Source of the DNA: Pyronema omphalodes | Lineage: Eukaryota; Ascomycota; Pezizomycetes; Pezizales; Pyronemataceae | NCBI GenBank assembly: GCA_024516155.1 | Contig: JAJJXM010000012.1 | Span: forward strand, 186,001 to 250,000 | Direction: 5' to 3' | Length of the DNA stretch: 64,000 nt | Shown here: one piece after another, positions 1 through 12,161 of the stretch | Layout of the letters: each line of letters begins with the position of its first letter | Position numbering within the stretch: position 1 is the first letter of the stretch | The notes under the pieces: generated by a model | What the model saw: the letters and a program-made list of their open reading frames with translations, nothing else | Database searches by the model: none | Told to the model about the DNA's origin: nothing | Program-made: the position numbers and the translations under genes

Positions 1-317
1 GTAGCCCGAAGTTGAGATGTCTATAAACGATGTATCAGCTTGGTGCAGACGTGCAGATCAGGTGTCAGGAAAAATAAAAGTAAGGGACATCATATAGATG
101 CATCGCCAAGAACCAGAATAAGATGCCTGTTTGAGATGTTTTCCCCGAGGAACTGTAAAACAAGGCGTGTAGAGTAACATCCCGAGAGGGGTGCGTAGTG
201 GGGTTAGATATGATAGGAGAGTGCTGCCAATGAATTGTATGTAGTCGTGCAGTCTCGGCAGTTCTTACTTCAATTACGAGGATGGAAGTGGAGGAGGAGG
301 AGGGGTTATCCTCTCAT

Positions 318-327
318 CATATATAAA
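318..327 (+). promoter_or_regulatory. TATA box of the MDR dehydrogenase gene
   Basis: A CATATATAAA sequence lies about 110 bp upstream of the chosen start codon, followed by a pyrimidine-rich leader containing CTTCAA repeats. This is the usual arrangement of a fungal core promoter. The 1-317 stretch upstream shows no convincing gene. Confidence 0.55.
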
Positions 328-436
328 GGCTTCATCGCTACCTACCCTCATTAGTTCTGGCTTCAAATCTTCAATTCACCCTCAATCAATAATCTTACCA
401 AGAATCTTCGCTCGCTTTAAATCTTCAACAATCAAG

Positions 437-2095
437 ATGTCTGCCACTGAGCTCCCCAAGACTATGAAAGCCCTTCGGTAAGCGTGCCAGTCCAGTAGCT
501 CCATCTCAATCTCTTTCCGCGTACCGCCTCATTGCATCCCTATAATATTCGTTCTCATCTCGCGCGGTCCTTGGTGCATGATTAATTCATCAGCTATTAT
601 CGTCTAGCATCAATTCCTATCAAGCTTTGTTGACCAGTGTTAACATATACCTTCAACAGCTACGACAAACCTAAATCCTATGCTGTCGTCGAAGTTCCTC
701 TCCCCAAGATGCGGGACAACGATGTCTTGATCAAGGTCAAGGCTTGTGGAGTCTGTGGAACCGTATGTTGATGCCACCGGATAAATTGAGAGACGAGTGG
801 AGTAGATGGTTGACGAAGATAGGATCTGCATATCCACGACGGAGAGTTTATTGCAAAGGTACGTCGATTTTCTTTTTTGATTTTTTCGTCAATTGGAAAG
901 CGGAAGCTGGGAATTTGGGTGTGAATGTTCAGCGGAGGGACCTTCAGTGGTTTATACTTGAGCTCGAGCAGGTGGACACCTCTCTGGATACCGCCCCAAA
1001 TCCTTGTGAAAGAAGCTTCCACCCCCGCACTAAGGCCACCAAGGTGCTCACGTATGCTCACCGTGCTAATATTCTCATTTCTAGTTCCCGTTGATTCCCG
1101 GTACGCCCTCGCCTGGAACCGTCATACCTTAAAGTTGAAGCTCTAACACTTCACAGGTCACGAAACCGTCGGTGTCGTCGCTGCTATTGGAAAGGATGTT
1201 AAAGGATTTACAGTCGGTGAACGTGTCTGTGCTGATAACTCGGAGCTCTGCGGAGAATGTTTCTACTGCCGTCGTGGCCAGACACTCCTATGTGAGAAAT
1301 TTGAAGCTCATGGTGTGACCAGTACGTTCTTCCTCCTTTGATTCCGTCATCATCTCATCTTTTACCTTCAATATATTAGCGCTACTCGTTTACTAACCCC
1401 CTTCAGTGGATGGAGGCTTTGCCGAATACTGTGCCTACCCCGCTGGAAAGGTCTTCAAGATCCACAACCTCTCCGACGTCGATGCAACCCTTCTTGAGCC
1501 TGCTTCTTGTGCTTGCCATGGTCTTGAGAAGATCGCCCCTAAGCTTGGTTCCTCCGTCCTTATGTTCGGAGCCGGTCCCACCGGTCTCTGCTTAGCCCAA
1601 TTATTGAAGCACAACGGTGGTTCTCACGTTGTTATCGCAGCTCCCGAGGGTCTCAAGATGGAACTTGCCAAGAAACTTGGTGCAGCAGACGAGTATGTTG
1701 AGCTCAGCCGATCCAACCCAGAGAAGCAATTTGCTGCCATCAAGGAGGCGAACCCCTATGGATTTGACATCGTCGTCGAGGCTACTGGAAGCCCGAAGAT
1801 CCTGGAGGATTCGATCAACTACGTGAGGAGAGGAGGAAAGTTGGTGGTTTATGGAGTTTATTCAGACGAGGCAAGAGTCACCTGGCCACCAAGCAAGATT
1901 TTTGGAGACGAGATTACAATCTTGGGAAGTTTCTCAGAGACCCATATGTTCCCGGCGACCATTGGGTACTTGGACACAGGAAAGGTGAAGGTAGAGGGAA
2001 TTGTCAACAAGACTTACAAACTAGAGCAGTGGGGAGAGTGCTTGGAGGCCATGAGGAACAAGACGGCCATCAAGGCGGCTATTGTATTTGACTAA
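437..2095 (+). CDS. Zinc-dependent MDR polyol dehydrogenase, D-arabinitol dehydrogenase-like
   Basis: Medium-chain zinc alcohol dehydrogenase of 349 residues, expected to oxidise a sugar alcohol with NAD(P)+ in the cytosol. Six exons: 437-477, 660-762, 823-858, 1085-1100, 1157-1321 and 1407-2095; the lengths sum to 350 codons with stop. The 16-nt exon 4 is unusually small, but its junctions restore the family motif GHE. Visible landmarks: catalytic Cys43 in ACGVCGTDLH, His67-Glu68 in PGHETVG, four structural zinc cysteines (97, 100, 103, 111) and the Rossmann motif GAGPTG (175-180). Among MDR enzymes the overall sequence resembles fungal ARD1-type D-arabinitol dehydrogenases; substrate and cofactor preference are inferred. 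An L-arabinitol or sorbitol dehydrogenase is the alternative. The start has an A at -3 and follows a clear TATA box. Confidence 0.9.
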
Positions 2096-3159
2096 ACAAA
2101 GTTTGGGGATATACTTTGCGGGGTTTCTTTAGTCTATATATGTTACATGTATTGAGAAAAAGAGGAGCAATCCCAGTTGGATAGGTGAAAGACATACAAT
2201 ACAAGATAAACTGTACTGCAAAATCCAAAAATTCACACGTGATACACTTCTGTAAATCTACTAGTGTTCTGTAAACAACCTAGTTCTGGTTCTTCTAGTC
2301 TCGTACCAGTAATCATACCCGTGACACAAGCATCACTTGCACATAAATCTAGATAATCACCTAACAAACTCACTCGCTGAATGAAATAACATTGTATTAT
2401 GTGTAATATTTTTAGTCCACAATTCCGTCCATCTTGGCCTTTCTTTGTGATAAATCCAAGCATAAACCAATAACCTATAACTATAGTCCACCAAAAACAA
2501 AGAAAATCAAGCCAACACCGGCGGAAGAACAAATCCAAAATTCACGATTCTTTACATGGTATGTGTTTCTTATTAAATCATCCCATGACGTTACACGATT
2601 AATTTTTGAAAAGGGCATCTGTAGACTATAGATAGCATGGGAGAGGATGTTTCCTTCGTGAATTCTATGAATTTTGGAATATTTATTACTTAACTTACTA
2701 GGTTTTATATATGAGGGTCATTGGATGTAGCGTGAGGCTCGGGAGGTAAGTAGCGAGATATTTCTGGCTGATGACTAGTATTTTTTGTCTCCTGAATTGT
2801 TTGGGGATTGTGTTGAGGTCAACCCTTCGAGGAACCAGGGGCTTTCGAGGATCACGTCCTGTCACTCGGGGTCTGGTGATGCGAGATGGTGCTGGTGGTT
2901 TCTAGATAGTTTTAATTTCGTGAGGAAGTGAGGAAAGATGACGCAAAGTCAGATGTTTAAACTTTGCTATAGGCCATTGACATTGACACGATAATTTTTA
3001 GTTAACATGCGACAGGCCACCCATAAGATTACCGTTTCCAACGGCGGTATCATCAAGTCCAATAACATCTACTCTAGCTCAACATATCCACCAATCCGCC
3101 TTTTACAAGACCATACATATAATCCTCGCCGCTTATCACAAGTTTATACCAAATCAACT
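2096..3159. other. Intergenic, no gene seen
   Basis: AT-rich 3' flank shared by two convergent genes. Open frames here are short, begin without context and have no recognisable protein features. Confidence 0.6.
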
Positions 3160-4078
3160 TCAACGTAAAGGTATCTCAATCCACTTCTCCGTTGGTAAAT
3201 CCCTAACCTCCGAGACCCTCACGCCTTCCTGGACTTTAGCCGGCCATACCTTCTTCCACTGCTCCACCATACTCATAAAAAGGATCATCAGTCGCTTGAT
3301 ACTAGTAAAAGTGTCTTCTTCCCCTGGAATTTCGTCTAGATACTATCTATGAAACCCCTCAAACTTCATACGCATGAAGCTGTAATCTGATATTTCGTCC
3401 CTTTTTACGCTATAGAATCTTAGAAGCGCGACTAGAAAAGAAAGTCTATATATCAGCATGTTGTCATACCGGTGAATACCGGCTTAAATTTATGGATGAG
3501 TAATGCCATACCGTTAAGAAAGTAAACATCTCCAGCGAGTTGGTCAATGAACATATGGTGAGATGCATCGATTTCAGCTTTCTGATCTTTGATGCAACCA
3601 ACCGCATATTGCCAGAAATTGAGGTATTCTGTTTTGTATTCGTCGTCTGAGTATCCCGGGAGCGTGGAGACTTGCATAAAGATGTTTTGGAGTGCGTTGA
3701 GGATTGGGTGGGTTGTGGTTGGACCTGGAGGGTGGTTAGATGAGATTGGGTTTGTATAATTGTGTTGAAGGGGATAAGGGGAAGTTTGGATTGCGTTTTT
3801 CTCACATACCCTTCATTTTGGAGGGCGGATTGGTGGTGGTTTTCCAAAACTCCGACGGATGGTCTGTGCAAAATGCGGTTATGGTGATGGTGATGGAAGT
3901 GGAGAACGGCGAATAAATTCGAGAAGAAGTATAGGCAGCCAGTCCTTCTACCACTTCTTCGGCCGAATCAAATCCACCTTGCTGAAACATGAACCATCGG
4001 TTCGGAACAAGAAGTACAGCATACCACTCCCGAGCTCAGCAGCGCGGCCACATAGCTACCATAACCTCCTACTCCCAT
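3160..4078 (-). CDS. Hypothetical protein, five-exon gene model
   Basis: I do not recognise this protein. Five coding blocks on the minus strand join in phase: 4078-4025, 3981-3810, 3724-3512, 3431-3372 and 3323-3160, giving about 220 residues ending PLR. The introns are tiny (43, 85, 80 and 48 nt); the 85-nt one has a textbook GTATGT donor and the 80-nt one a GTATGG donor with a TTTTCTAG acceptor. The last 48-nt intron removes an in-frame TAG (3343-3345); if it is not spliced, the protein stops early. Charged, aromatic-rich text such as GYSDDEYKTEYLNFW and MVEQWKKVWPAKVQEG looks coding. The first exon is the weakest part; a Met at 3990 is an alternative start. No signal peptide or membrane span is evident. 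Confidence 0.5.
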
Positions 4079-5727
4079 TACCCGTTCATCATATCTTTAA
4101 ACGAGCTGATTTATGTCAAATATGTCTAAAAACTGTTTATTAAATCCTCCACCAACACAGCCCTTTCCGAATACCAATTTTCAAGTTTTAACAATTGCAG
4201 CTATATTCCTTATCCTCATCTCATCTCACTCATACCCAAAACCCCGGAAAGGAACAACATAACCCCGCACTCAGGCACCATGCCCTACGGTCTACCAACC
4301 ACATCACCACGCATCCCTCATCTCGGAAATTTCCCTCCTCCTCTTCCTCCTAATTTCGCCGAAAATTGAAAATTGAAGTAAAGACGGAACATGTACATGC
4401 GAGATTTCGCAAGCAGACGTTAATTTCAGATTCCTTTAACCAAGCTGCGTGCTGCGTGCGGAACCCGTTGGCGGTAGCGGAAGCAAAGAGGGGAAGAAAA
4501 GATCTTCTGTCCGCAGAACGCAGAATGCAGCCCTAAATACCTCCGATTTTTACAACGCATCACTAGGTATGTTACATGTAGAGTACTTTATGCATGTATG
4601 TATGTATAGATGTAATTTCCATCTGTCTCATGCATGTGTATATGTATACATATAAGAAACGTGTATACATGAACGATCGATGAGTCGATGACTCTTTTCT
4701 ATAATTTACAAATTCCTTTCATGAGCACTCTTTTCTCTTCCCTTCGTCCGTTAAAGAAATCCTCGAGAGATACATGTAACATAATGTAGAGGGCGATTCT
4801 ATTTGTTTATTATTGAATTCGCATATGATAATACATGCCTCCCACTTTAGCTTAGCCCTGCCTATATGAGCCCAATGCTCGTTTACGTATACTAATTACA
4901 TCTGACTGACTGAACGTTCCTGAACCCGTCGATGCCATAGATGCCATCGACAACTGCGTATTACCGGTTTTTTTTGCCTACATATACGCTATATATACAT
5001 ATACCCTACTCGATATACACTAAATATACATATACGTGTCATTAACAAGTTTCAATTTCAAAGTTATTTTCAATTCACAAGTTTATAACATCCTCCATAT
5101 ATATCTGTGACCTCGGGGAATTTCGGGTGCCAACTACCTACCTGTAACCCACCTAGGTCTGCAGAAAAAAAAGTAACTCACTCGCTTTCTCTCTCGTCTT
5201 ACATGCTACGCTAACGTCCATCCATGAACCGTGGACTGTGGACCGTGGTGAATCATAATCGGTTATTTGATTTTGTGGGGTACATGCAGGCTAGCATAAG
5301 CGAATGTTTAGCCACGGGCCACACTACTGTATTATCTATTATCACAAGCCAACGGAACGGTTTGAGACTTTGAGTTTGATATACTGGTACACCGATTCTT
5401 AGACCGAATATTGGAGTGTAAGGAGGCGAGAAGAGACGACTGCTAGAAGACGAGAGGAGAAGAGAATAGAACAGTATAAGGAGACGAGGTGATTTTTTTG
5501 CTTTTGTTTTGTTTCGTTTTCTGCGAAGAGATCTAGATAAGAAATAAAGGAATTTTGATCATGATTCATGAAGAAAGCGAGCTTTATTAGGTATCTAGTG
5601 TCTAGTAACTAATTGTAATTCGTAACCAAATAACATGTCAACAGGATATAACATCATAACTCTACTCCCACGTCTGTGTATAGCCATCCACTTCTCCCTC
5701 GCCATATCTCTGTCTACCAAATCCCAT
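4079..5727. other. Intergenic, no gene seen
   Basis: AT-rich DNA with short TATA- and ATGTATGT-type simple sequence. No frame with convincing protein character on either strand. Confidence 0.6.
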
Positions 5728-7264
5728 CTAATTGATAATCTTTCCAAGTAACCTCCCATATACTCCTCTAACTCTCTTTGGATTATGTCTCAGCGCCGTT
5801 AGCAACACTCCACTACTAAGCGCAAACACCATCTGCTCCACCCAATCCCATTTCATATCCCACTTCCTGGGGACAACCAACGCCAAAGCTCTCGGTGCAA
5901 CAAAAAACGCAAACTCGGTCCTCCTTTTTGCCGTTTCAACTAAAATACTCCATCCACAAAGGATACATCCCAGTTTTATTCCCAAGTTTTCTCTATTTGT
6001 GATATTCTTGATAAAATATGGTCCGATTCTATTACGGGCTAGACATATTGAGTAATAAAAGATAAGAATAAACAATCCCAAGAATGTCGAGGATCGAAGA
6101 GTAGAACGTAACGCTGTTACAAGTTCGAAGATAGTCGGTTTCTTAGGTCGAATAAACCGAATGGAGTTAAGTCCGAGGTAAATAGGAAAAGCAATCTTGA
6201 AGGCTCCATTCAAAAACCGTCGTATAGCGTTCACTTCACAGTTGGAGGTAAACATTCTTCCATGAACCACTGCACAGGGGATCGGGATATGTTTTACTGG
6301 ATCACCCCATTCATATGGTAGGTTGAGGTCTTTGGCATATTCTCCAAGGAGAGGGGCTTGACCGTTTTCAACTCCATAAATAAATTCCCCGTAGTAGATT
6401 CGCCGGAGAGCCATTATTAAACGCTCGTCAACGTCTGCTAGGGTTATTAATTGCCGGTTGTAGCTTGGTGGGAGCTTCTCGGGTGTGTAAAACCAGCCGT
6501 GCATTACGCAGCCGGCGGAGATGGCGAAGACTAGGGGATCGGCTAGGTGCCCAATGAGGGATTCAAAGGTGGTGAATTTGCCTGATGATTGACGGCGGGA
6601 TTTATGGTTTGCCCATAATTGTCCAACCACGATATCAACTGCGCGTACCTGATAAAAGGTTAAAATGTGTACATATAGAAAGGGGATATCATATCACTTG
6701 CCAGAGTAAATAATGTCAGATCTACTGTTCTTCCACCATATCCTTTCTGTCTGCAGTTTAACAGCTTTAAACCTCCAGCTCCAGCCAGTGTTCCAGCAAT
6801 GAATGTTGCTGCTTGAGGACTCTGTAAAAACTTTGGTGTATATCGACTCCGGACTTGCTGTTTTAGAAGTGGTTCTAATCCATAAAATAATGCCACAGTG
6901 AATCCACAAAACGCTGGAAAGCGATGAATCTTGACTGCGTCTCTTAGAAGCTTCAATAGCTGGTAGATCGTCAGCTACAGCTAACTAGCCCTAAGGCTGC
7001 TTCGGCCTTCGGCACCAGGGCACGTACATCGCCACCAGTACTTCTGTGGGCTTTGCCCTCCTTCGCTTCTTTCCACTGTCCCCCCGCATGTGTATTCTTT
7101 TTATGCCGACGGATCGTAGCAAGGATAATTCCGAGAAGCCGAGGTGTTAAGTAGGATAAAGCACCGATTCCATAAGCTCGTAGGACACTAAAGATGGAGA
7201 GCTCCGCTTTGATCAGCAATTGGACCCTGAAAGTTCGGATATGGTGCTTACGGATGGACACCAT
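5728..7264 (-). CDS. TMEM135-like multi-spanning membrane protein
   Basis: Predicted integral membrane protein of 471 residues related to the TMEM135 family, whose animal members act at mitochondria and peroxisomes; the role here is inferred only from family. Exons 7264-7028, 6959-6702 and 6648-5728 are 79, 86 and 307 codons. Intron 1 (6960-7027, 68 nt) has a perfect GTACGT donor and a GCTGAC branch site. Intron 2 (6649-6701, 53 nt) is best explained by a GC donor (GCAAGT), which joins DLTLFTL to VRAVDIVVG in frame; the nearby GT alternative breaks the frame. Hydrophobic segments include FCGFTVALFYG, FIAGTLAGAGG, FLGLFILIFYYSI and LGCILCGWSIL. The C-terminal half contains the family-typical CxVxHG-like stretch PCAVVHG. 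An in-frame Met at 7300 could extend the N-terminus by 12 residues. Confidence 0.8.
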
Positions 7265-7300
7265 GATGTTTAGATGGAATTGATGGTTTCCTGGGAACAA

Positions 7301-9804
7301 TTTGGGAGCTCATTATCGAGAAACGCGTGGCTGGCGTTGAGGTCGTGAGGTTGTAACTATCGTGGACGCGACAAGGAAAGCTTGTGGCCGAGGATCACGA
7401 TCTGCACAACGCACACCCAGGTACCGTTTTGAGGCAACAAGGGCTCCAAAGACTATGTAAGGGGGCCTTATATTCGTGTGACAGTTACTGTGCCCAAGTA
7501 ACGTTTTTACAGCAGTTTCTGTTAAATATTGTGGCGGGGAATGGCCTGGTTGCGTTGGAGTTTCGGCTGGAAAGAAGGATTGACAGTGCCGAATCTCGGT
7601 ACCAGATGCAGTTTCTCGGCCTTACCCATGAATTTGGATTTGGCGATTCTACCACCCCTTCTTTGCCTTCCCCTTTTTCTCTGTAAGACGGAAGCTTACA
7701 TAGCAGATGTATCCATGAGCTAGAATTGTCATGAAACGCTCGTAAATTGTCGTTACAGAATTTGTTGGGGTTTCCCTATAGATCTGCGTTGTCTTATGTG
7801 CACAGTAATCATCAGAGATCGGTATCACATGTAAATATTTATTCCACAGAGTTCGAGTCCGAGTCACCGGAGCCGCGCCCCCGTCGGTGATTCGGCCGGC
7901 GACAAGCGAGGTCACGCCAATGGGGAGCCCGAGATCCACCGCTAAAGAGAGCTGCAGAACACGCCGCCGTCTCACGAGGTCTCACACCACCGGGTCATAT
8001 CAAATCCCCACAAATGCGCAGTGCAGCAAATCGGCCGCGGTTGTGAAGCCGCAGTCTCGATAAATCTCGATTAGGTCGGGAAGTGCCGAGTGAAACGTTG
8101 ATGATTGACGTATGAGGCTCCTTGAGTCCTTGGAAACAGCTATCGGTACCTGCCTGTCCATGGAAGGAATGGTAATTAATCGTAAATAAAGATATTCTTA
8201 TTTAGCATGTAGGAAATACCGTCGACGTGGTTTGAGTTGGGTCCTAGCCCGCGGTAGATCTGCTCACCTACATGATCATCGCCGGTCGAGGAGCTTTTGC
8301 AGACTCGGATTGGTCGTGTTAAGATGTCGCTTCGGCCCGGATTGAATGAAGCTTGGCGTTTGAGCCACAGTTGTTTGACGACGACCAAGATTATGATAAA
8401 TCTGATACAACCAACAAATCCAATCAAATAATTGTATTAAGATTATACGAGACATTGCTGAAATATTTTTATATCTAATTTTTAACCAGTGTATCCGTAG
8501 GGTGATTTCTGGCGTGGTTGTGCTACTCGAATGAGGAAAACAACCGACGGGAAAAATGTATTGTAAGAACATTTTCATTAATATTGAGTTATTAAATGTG
8601 TCAATACGTAATTCATAGCCAAAATGCTTATCCGGTTGATTTAGATGTTCTGATGACAAGCCACCTCGGACGAGGCGGATATCTGTTCAGACAGCAGCTC
8701 TTTCATTCCATTTTCAAGCTTCTCTTTTACCAACAAAAACATTCTCGAGGCCTGGATAGGGGAAATGCAAAATTAAACACCGCAGCTCCGTTGACTTTGT
8801 TACAACTTCAGTGGTAATTGAAGCCCGAAGGTACGATATATCATCGCCAGTTAATATGGGATTACCCGTTTAGTGATCTTACGGGCCGGGAAAGTATGAA
8901 GGATCATCCTTCATTGAACATGATCATACGCGCAGTTTTGGTACATCAATCCATGTTCCGATACAGTTGAAGAAGCGCTTTTCGCGCAATTGGAGCTACT
9001 AGAGCCCGGGAGGAAGGTCGATCAATATTTTCCCCTCTTTTCTTCGCCACAGATATGGTGGCACACACTACTGATATCGGAGATCTAGGGATTGTTGCTG
9101 ATGAAACTAGCCTCATCTACTTATTATGCAGTCATCTTATGGAGAAGAATTGGTATGAAGTATCAAAATGTGATAGCACTATGCTTGAGAAGCATCAGGG
9201 CGGTGATACTCTCCTTTTGGACCTTCTGGAATACTGCGCTAATATGCATATTCTCCGGCCACCGGCGGTTTCAAGAAATACGGTTTACCCCGGATATCAT
9301 CCTACGGCCGTATCGACCATCGGAGAGTCATGGCTTTGTGCGGGAGGCGTTTTCTTGCACTACTCCATACATAAGGGACGTGCCCTCCTAGGGTACAATT
9401 GTAAACCCTAGACTAGCGGGAGCTATCCAGTTTATCAACAATTGCTTCACTCTGCCCGTAATTGTTGGATTACTACCCTGACCGTAATTATCCAACTAGT
9501 TATGTAAATACGGAGTTTAAAACGCATTAGCTATTTGGAATTCTCCAATTATTCGAATCTCAACAAGAATTTTCAAATCTCAATCATGAAAAAACGATGC
9601 CTGGCTTTTCTCGTTGGGTAGGCTGAATTAGCATAGCTCTTAGCCCTGAACCACTTCAAAACACCGGCTCCATGAGCATGCATAGAAAAGAGGCTCCAAC
9701 CTCTTATTCACTGTTACATACGTTCAATATCATCCTTTACATGCAGAGGGATGTAGAGCACACATACTAGCTAACGCACTCCGCACGAGAAAAGGGTGAA
9801 ATCT
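7301..9804. other. Intergenic with fragmented open frames
   Basis: No intact gene seen. Stretches near 7650-7975 (-), 8176-8430 (-) and 9055-9411 (+) are open and locally GC-richer than their surroundings, but none carries a recognisable motif or joins neighbours through good splice sites. They may be decayed coding DNA. Confidence 0.4.
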
Positions 9805-10290
9805 TCAGTCACAAGTGGTTGGATCCTTCCACTGTTTTCCTGCTTGACATCTTGCGGATACGGTATGATATGGTTGTGTTTTCCAAATCACGAAAGTATC
9901 CTCGTCCGACATCCCTTTCGGCCAGTTGACCGGTACAGGATCAACTGTGGGTTCTGTGGGTGATTCAATTTGAGGGATAGATTGCTTCCTTGTTGATATT
10001 TACCCCAGAACCCCAGAATGCTCAGGCACATCTCCAGATAGCGTTGGAGGTCCTCGCTTCACCCGCAATCCTTGTGGATGGCCTTACAGGCCTTTGCCGG
10101 TATCACATGCCAATACAACAACATCTCGGGATCTGGCTGAACAAGGAAAGGATGAGAGGGCAGAGGGACCAGACGACCAGAAGCCCAGAGATTCTGCAGT
10201 TTATGAGAATTGCCGTTTTGGTCGTTCTGCGTGTAATATTTGAGGAGTTTACGGGGGATGGGATGGTGGTTTTTTTTGGCTGTTGTGTGC
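9805..10290 (-). pseudogene. Possible small gene or remnant, two joined blocks
   Basis: On the minus strand an open block of about 10290-10064 joins in phase across a 74-nt putative intron (9989-10063; donor GTGAAG, acceptor CAACAAG) to a block at 9988-9805. The joined text is coherent, with pieces such as LLYWHVIPAKACKAIH and DEDTFVIWKTQPYHTV, and ends DPTTCD followed by a stop. No start codon with reasonable context lies at the upstream end; the first in-frame Met is internal. It is therefore either a missing-first-exon gene model or a remnant. I do not recognise the family. Confidence 0.3.
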
Positions 10291-10299
10291 TTTGGAGAT

Positions 10300-11170
10300 C
10301 ACGTTGTCAAGTATAATAGAGAGAATTACTTTAGGCATATGGGTGTGATATGATAGATAGACCACCGATAGCTCTGTGCGCACGCTGTCCATGTAGACTG
10401 GTTTCCGTTTCTCTTTTCGTCAATGACAAGCTCACGCTCACCTCCCTCATTGGAAAGCCCCTCCTCATTTCAGGCAGCCTCCCCCTCCACTCACAGCCAA
10501 CTTCTAAAAGTCGAATATATACATCGATTGTGTGGTTTCCCGTCAAAATTACTCCTCCAGTTCGCCCGGTCGAAGCCAGTCCAGTTTACAGCCCAAAAAG
10601 TTGCATTGCAGCATTCAAAAAGCAGCGTGCCCTCGTCACTCGCTCGTGTCCCGCTAGACACTCGCTCGCGCCGCTCACGCCCACCCCACGCTCACGCTCA
10701 CTCGAGTAAATACCCCAACTATCCCAACAACAACGTCTGACGAAGAAACGGTTGGCAACGGCCCCGGATCACGAAACGAGGCGAAAGGAACAGCGCAACG
10801 CAACGCATTCAATCACCAACCACAGCTGCCGCCACAGCACGCAGACGGCGACCTCTCGTTGAGTTATTCACATCGGGATAAAACAGAACAAATCCAACGA
10901 ATACCCCCAAAGCTTAAAACCAGCCATCGCCGCTCATTCGACGACGAGCTTCCTGTGCGACCCCACATTCTTCCCACGTCACGTCCACGGACCGCCCAGT
11001 CAAGCGACGGGTCGCGCGCGACGAAAGTGACCTCGTACATCTCCTTACATAATACTCCACCTCTTTCCACCTCTCAAATGCTTCTCAACTCCCCGCTACC
11101 CGTCCCCACCCACCTCACACCCGACTCTAAATCCTACTACGGCCACTATCGACCCTACACACCGAATACC
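10300..11170 (+). other. Promoter and long leader of the bHLH gene
   Basis: CT- and C-rich DNA with many CACGCTC/CTCACTCG motifs, rising in GC towards the bHLH start. A 156-codon frame (10859-11329) lies here but runs across the first intron of the downstream gene in another phase, so I read it as leader or fortuitous frame. Confidence 0.5.
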
Positions 11171-12161
11171 ATGAGTGGGCGCACCCCCAATTACGATTGG
11201 AGTGTAGGCGACTGTCAGTCTTCCTCACCGTCTTCCGCAGCTCTTTGCAGCTTCGCTAACCATCACAGACCTCGATGTCGACCCCTCAGCCCCGCCTCCT
11301 CCAGTGGGCGCGCCACTACTCAACGCTGAGCAGGAGCTCTTCTTCAACGATTTCTTCAATACGATGCCAGCGGATATGATTCCATCTGTAAACCCTGCTG
11401 AGATTTTCGACCCGGAATTCTCGAAAGACATGATATGGCCCGACATATTCCAAACAAACGAAAACTATTACCAAGCACCAGCGCCACATCTAGACATCAA
11501 CCCTTTCCGACATAGCCATGAGATGATAACTCCACGGGACCATGTCAACATGGCCACGGCACCGGGGTTACTAAATTTCGGTACAGACACCAACTTTGCA
11601 CCGAATGGTTACCATCCTCCGAATATACTGGGAATGGATAAGGAGGCAGAGGCTAGGAGTAAGGTTTACTCGGCTTTGACAAGAAATGAGAGCGTTGTTA
11701 CTACAGCCATCAACTCCCCGGCTGAAGTTAAGGACGAACCCGAAGTCTACACTCCCGGCAACGACTCCACTCCCGGCATCAGCGAATCAAGCATGTCACC
11801 CACATCTGGAACCAAGCGACGAGCCCAAGACGGTGATCTATCGCCATCACGGCAGAGGAAGCAACGGGCACGGACCGACAGTGCAACACCAAAGATCAAA
11901 AAGAAGCCAACACAGAAGCGGGACAACTTGACGGAGGCACAAAAACGAGAAAACCATATCCACAGTGAACAAAAGCGGCGGAATCTCATTAGGCAAGGGT
12001 TTGAGGAACTATGTGCCTTGGTACCGGAACTGAAAGCTGGAGGTTACTCGAAAAGTGCGGTGCTCATACATGCGGCAAATTACCTCGATGATCTCAAGAA
12101 GGGAAATGCTACCTTACGGGTGTATTTACAACAACTTGAGGTGGCAAGAGGTGGTATGTAA
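11171..12161 (+). CDS. bHLH transcription factor
   Basis: Basic helix-loop-helix protein of 311 residues, expected to bind E-box DNA in the nucleus. Exon 1 is 11171-11213 and exon 2 11269-12161; the 55-nt intron has donor GTCAGT, branch GCTAAC and a CACAG acceptor, and restores DWSVGDYLDVDP in frame. Near the C-terminus (about 240-300) the basic region HIHSEQKRRN carries the E-box-reading His246, Glu248 and Arg252, followed by helix 1 (GFEELCALVPEL), a loop and helix 2 (SAVLIHAANYLDDLKKG). Upstream are an acidic aromatic N-terminus, a Ser/Pro-rich middle and a basic stretch (about 195-235). The domain resembles INO4-like fungal bHLH factors; the target is unknown. The final codons contain a GTATGT donor-like site with a TTTTCAG at about 50 nt, so an extra 3' exon cannot be excluded. 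Confidence 0.85.

Noticed and set aside
7845..7875. B-box-like GTTCGAGTCC suggesting a tRNA
   Set aside because: No acceptor or anticodon stem pairs with the flanking sequence.
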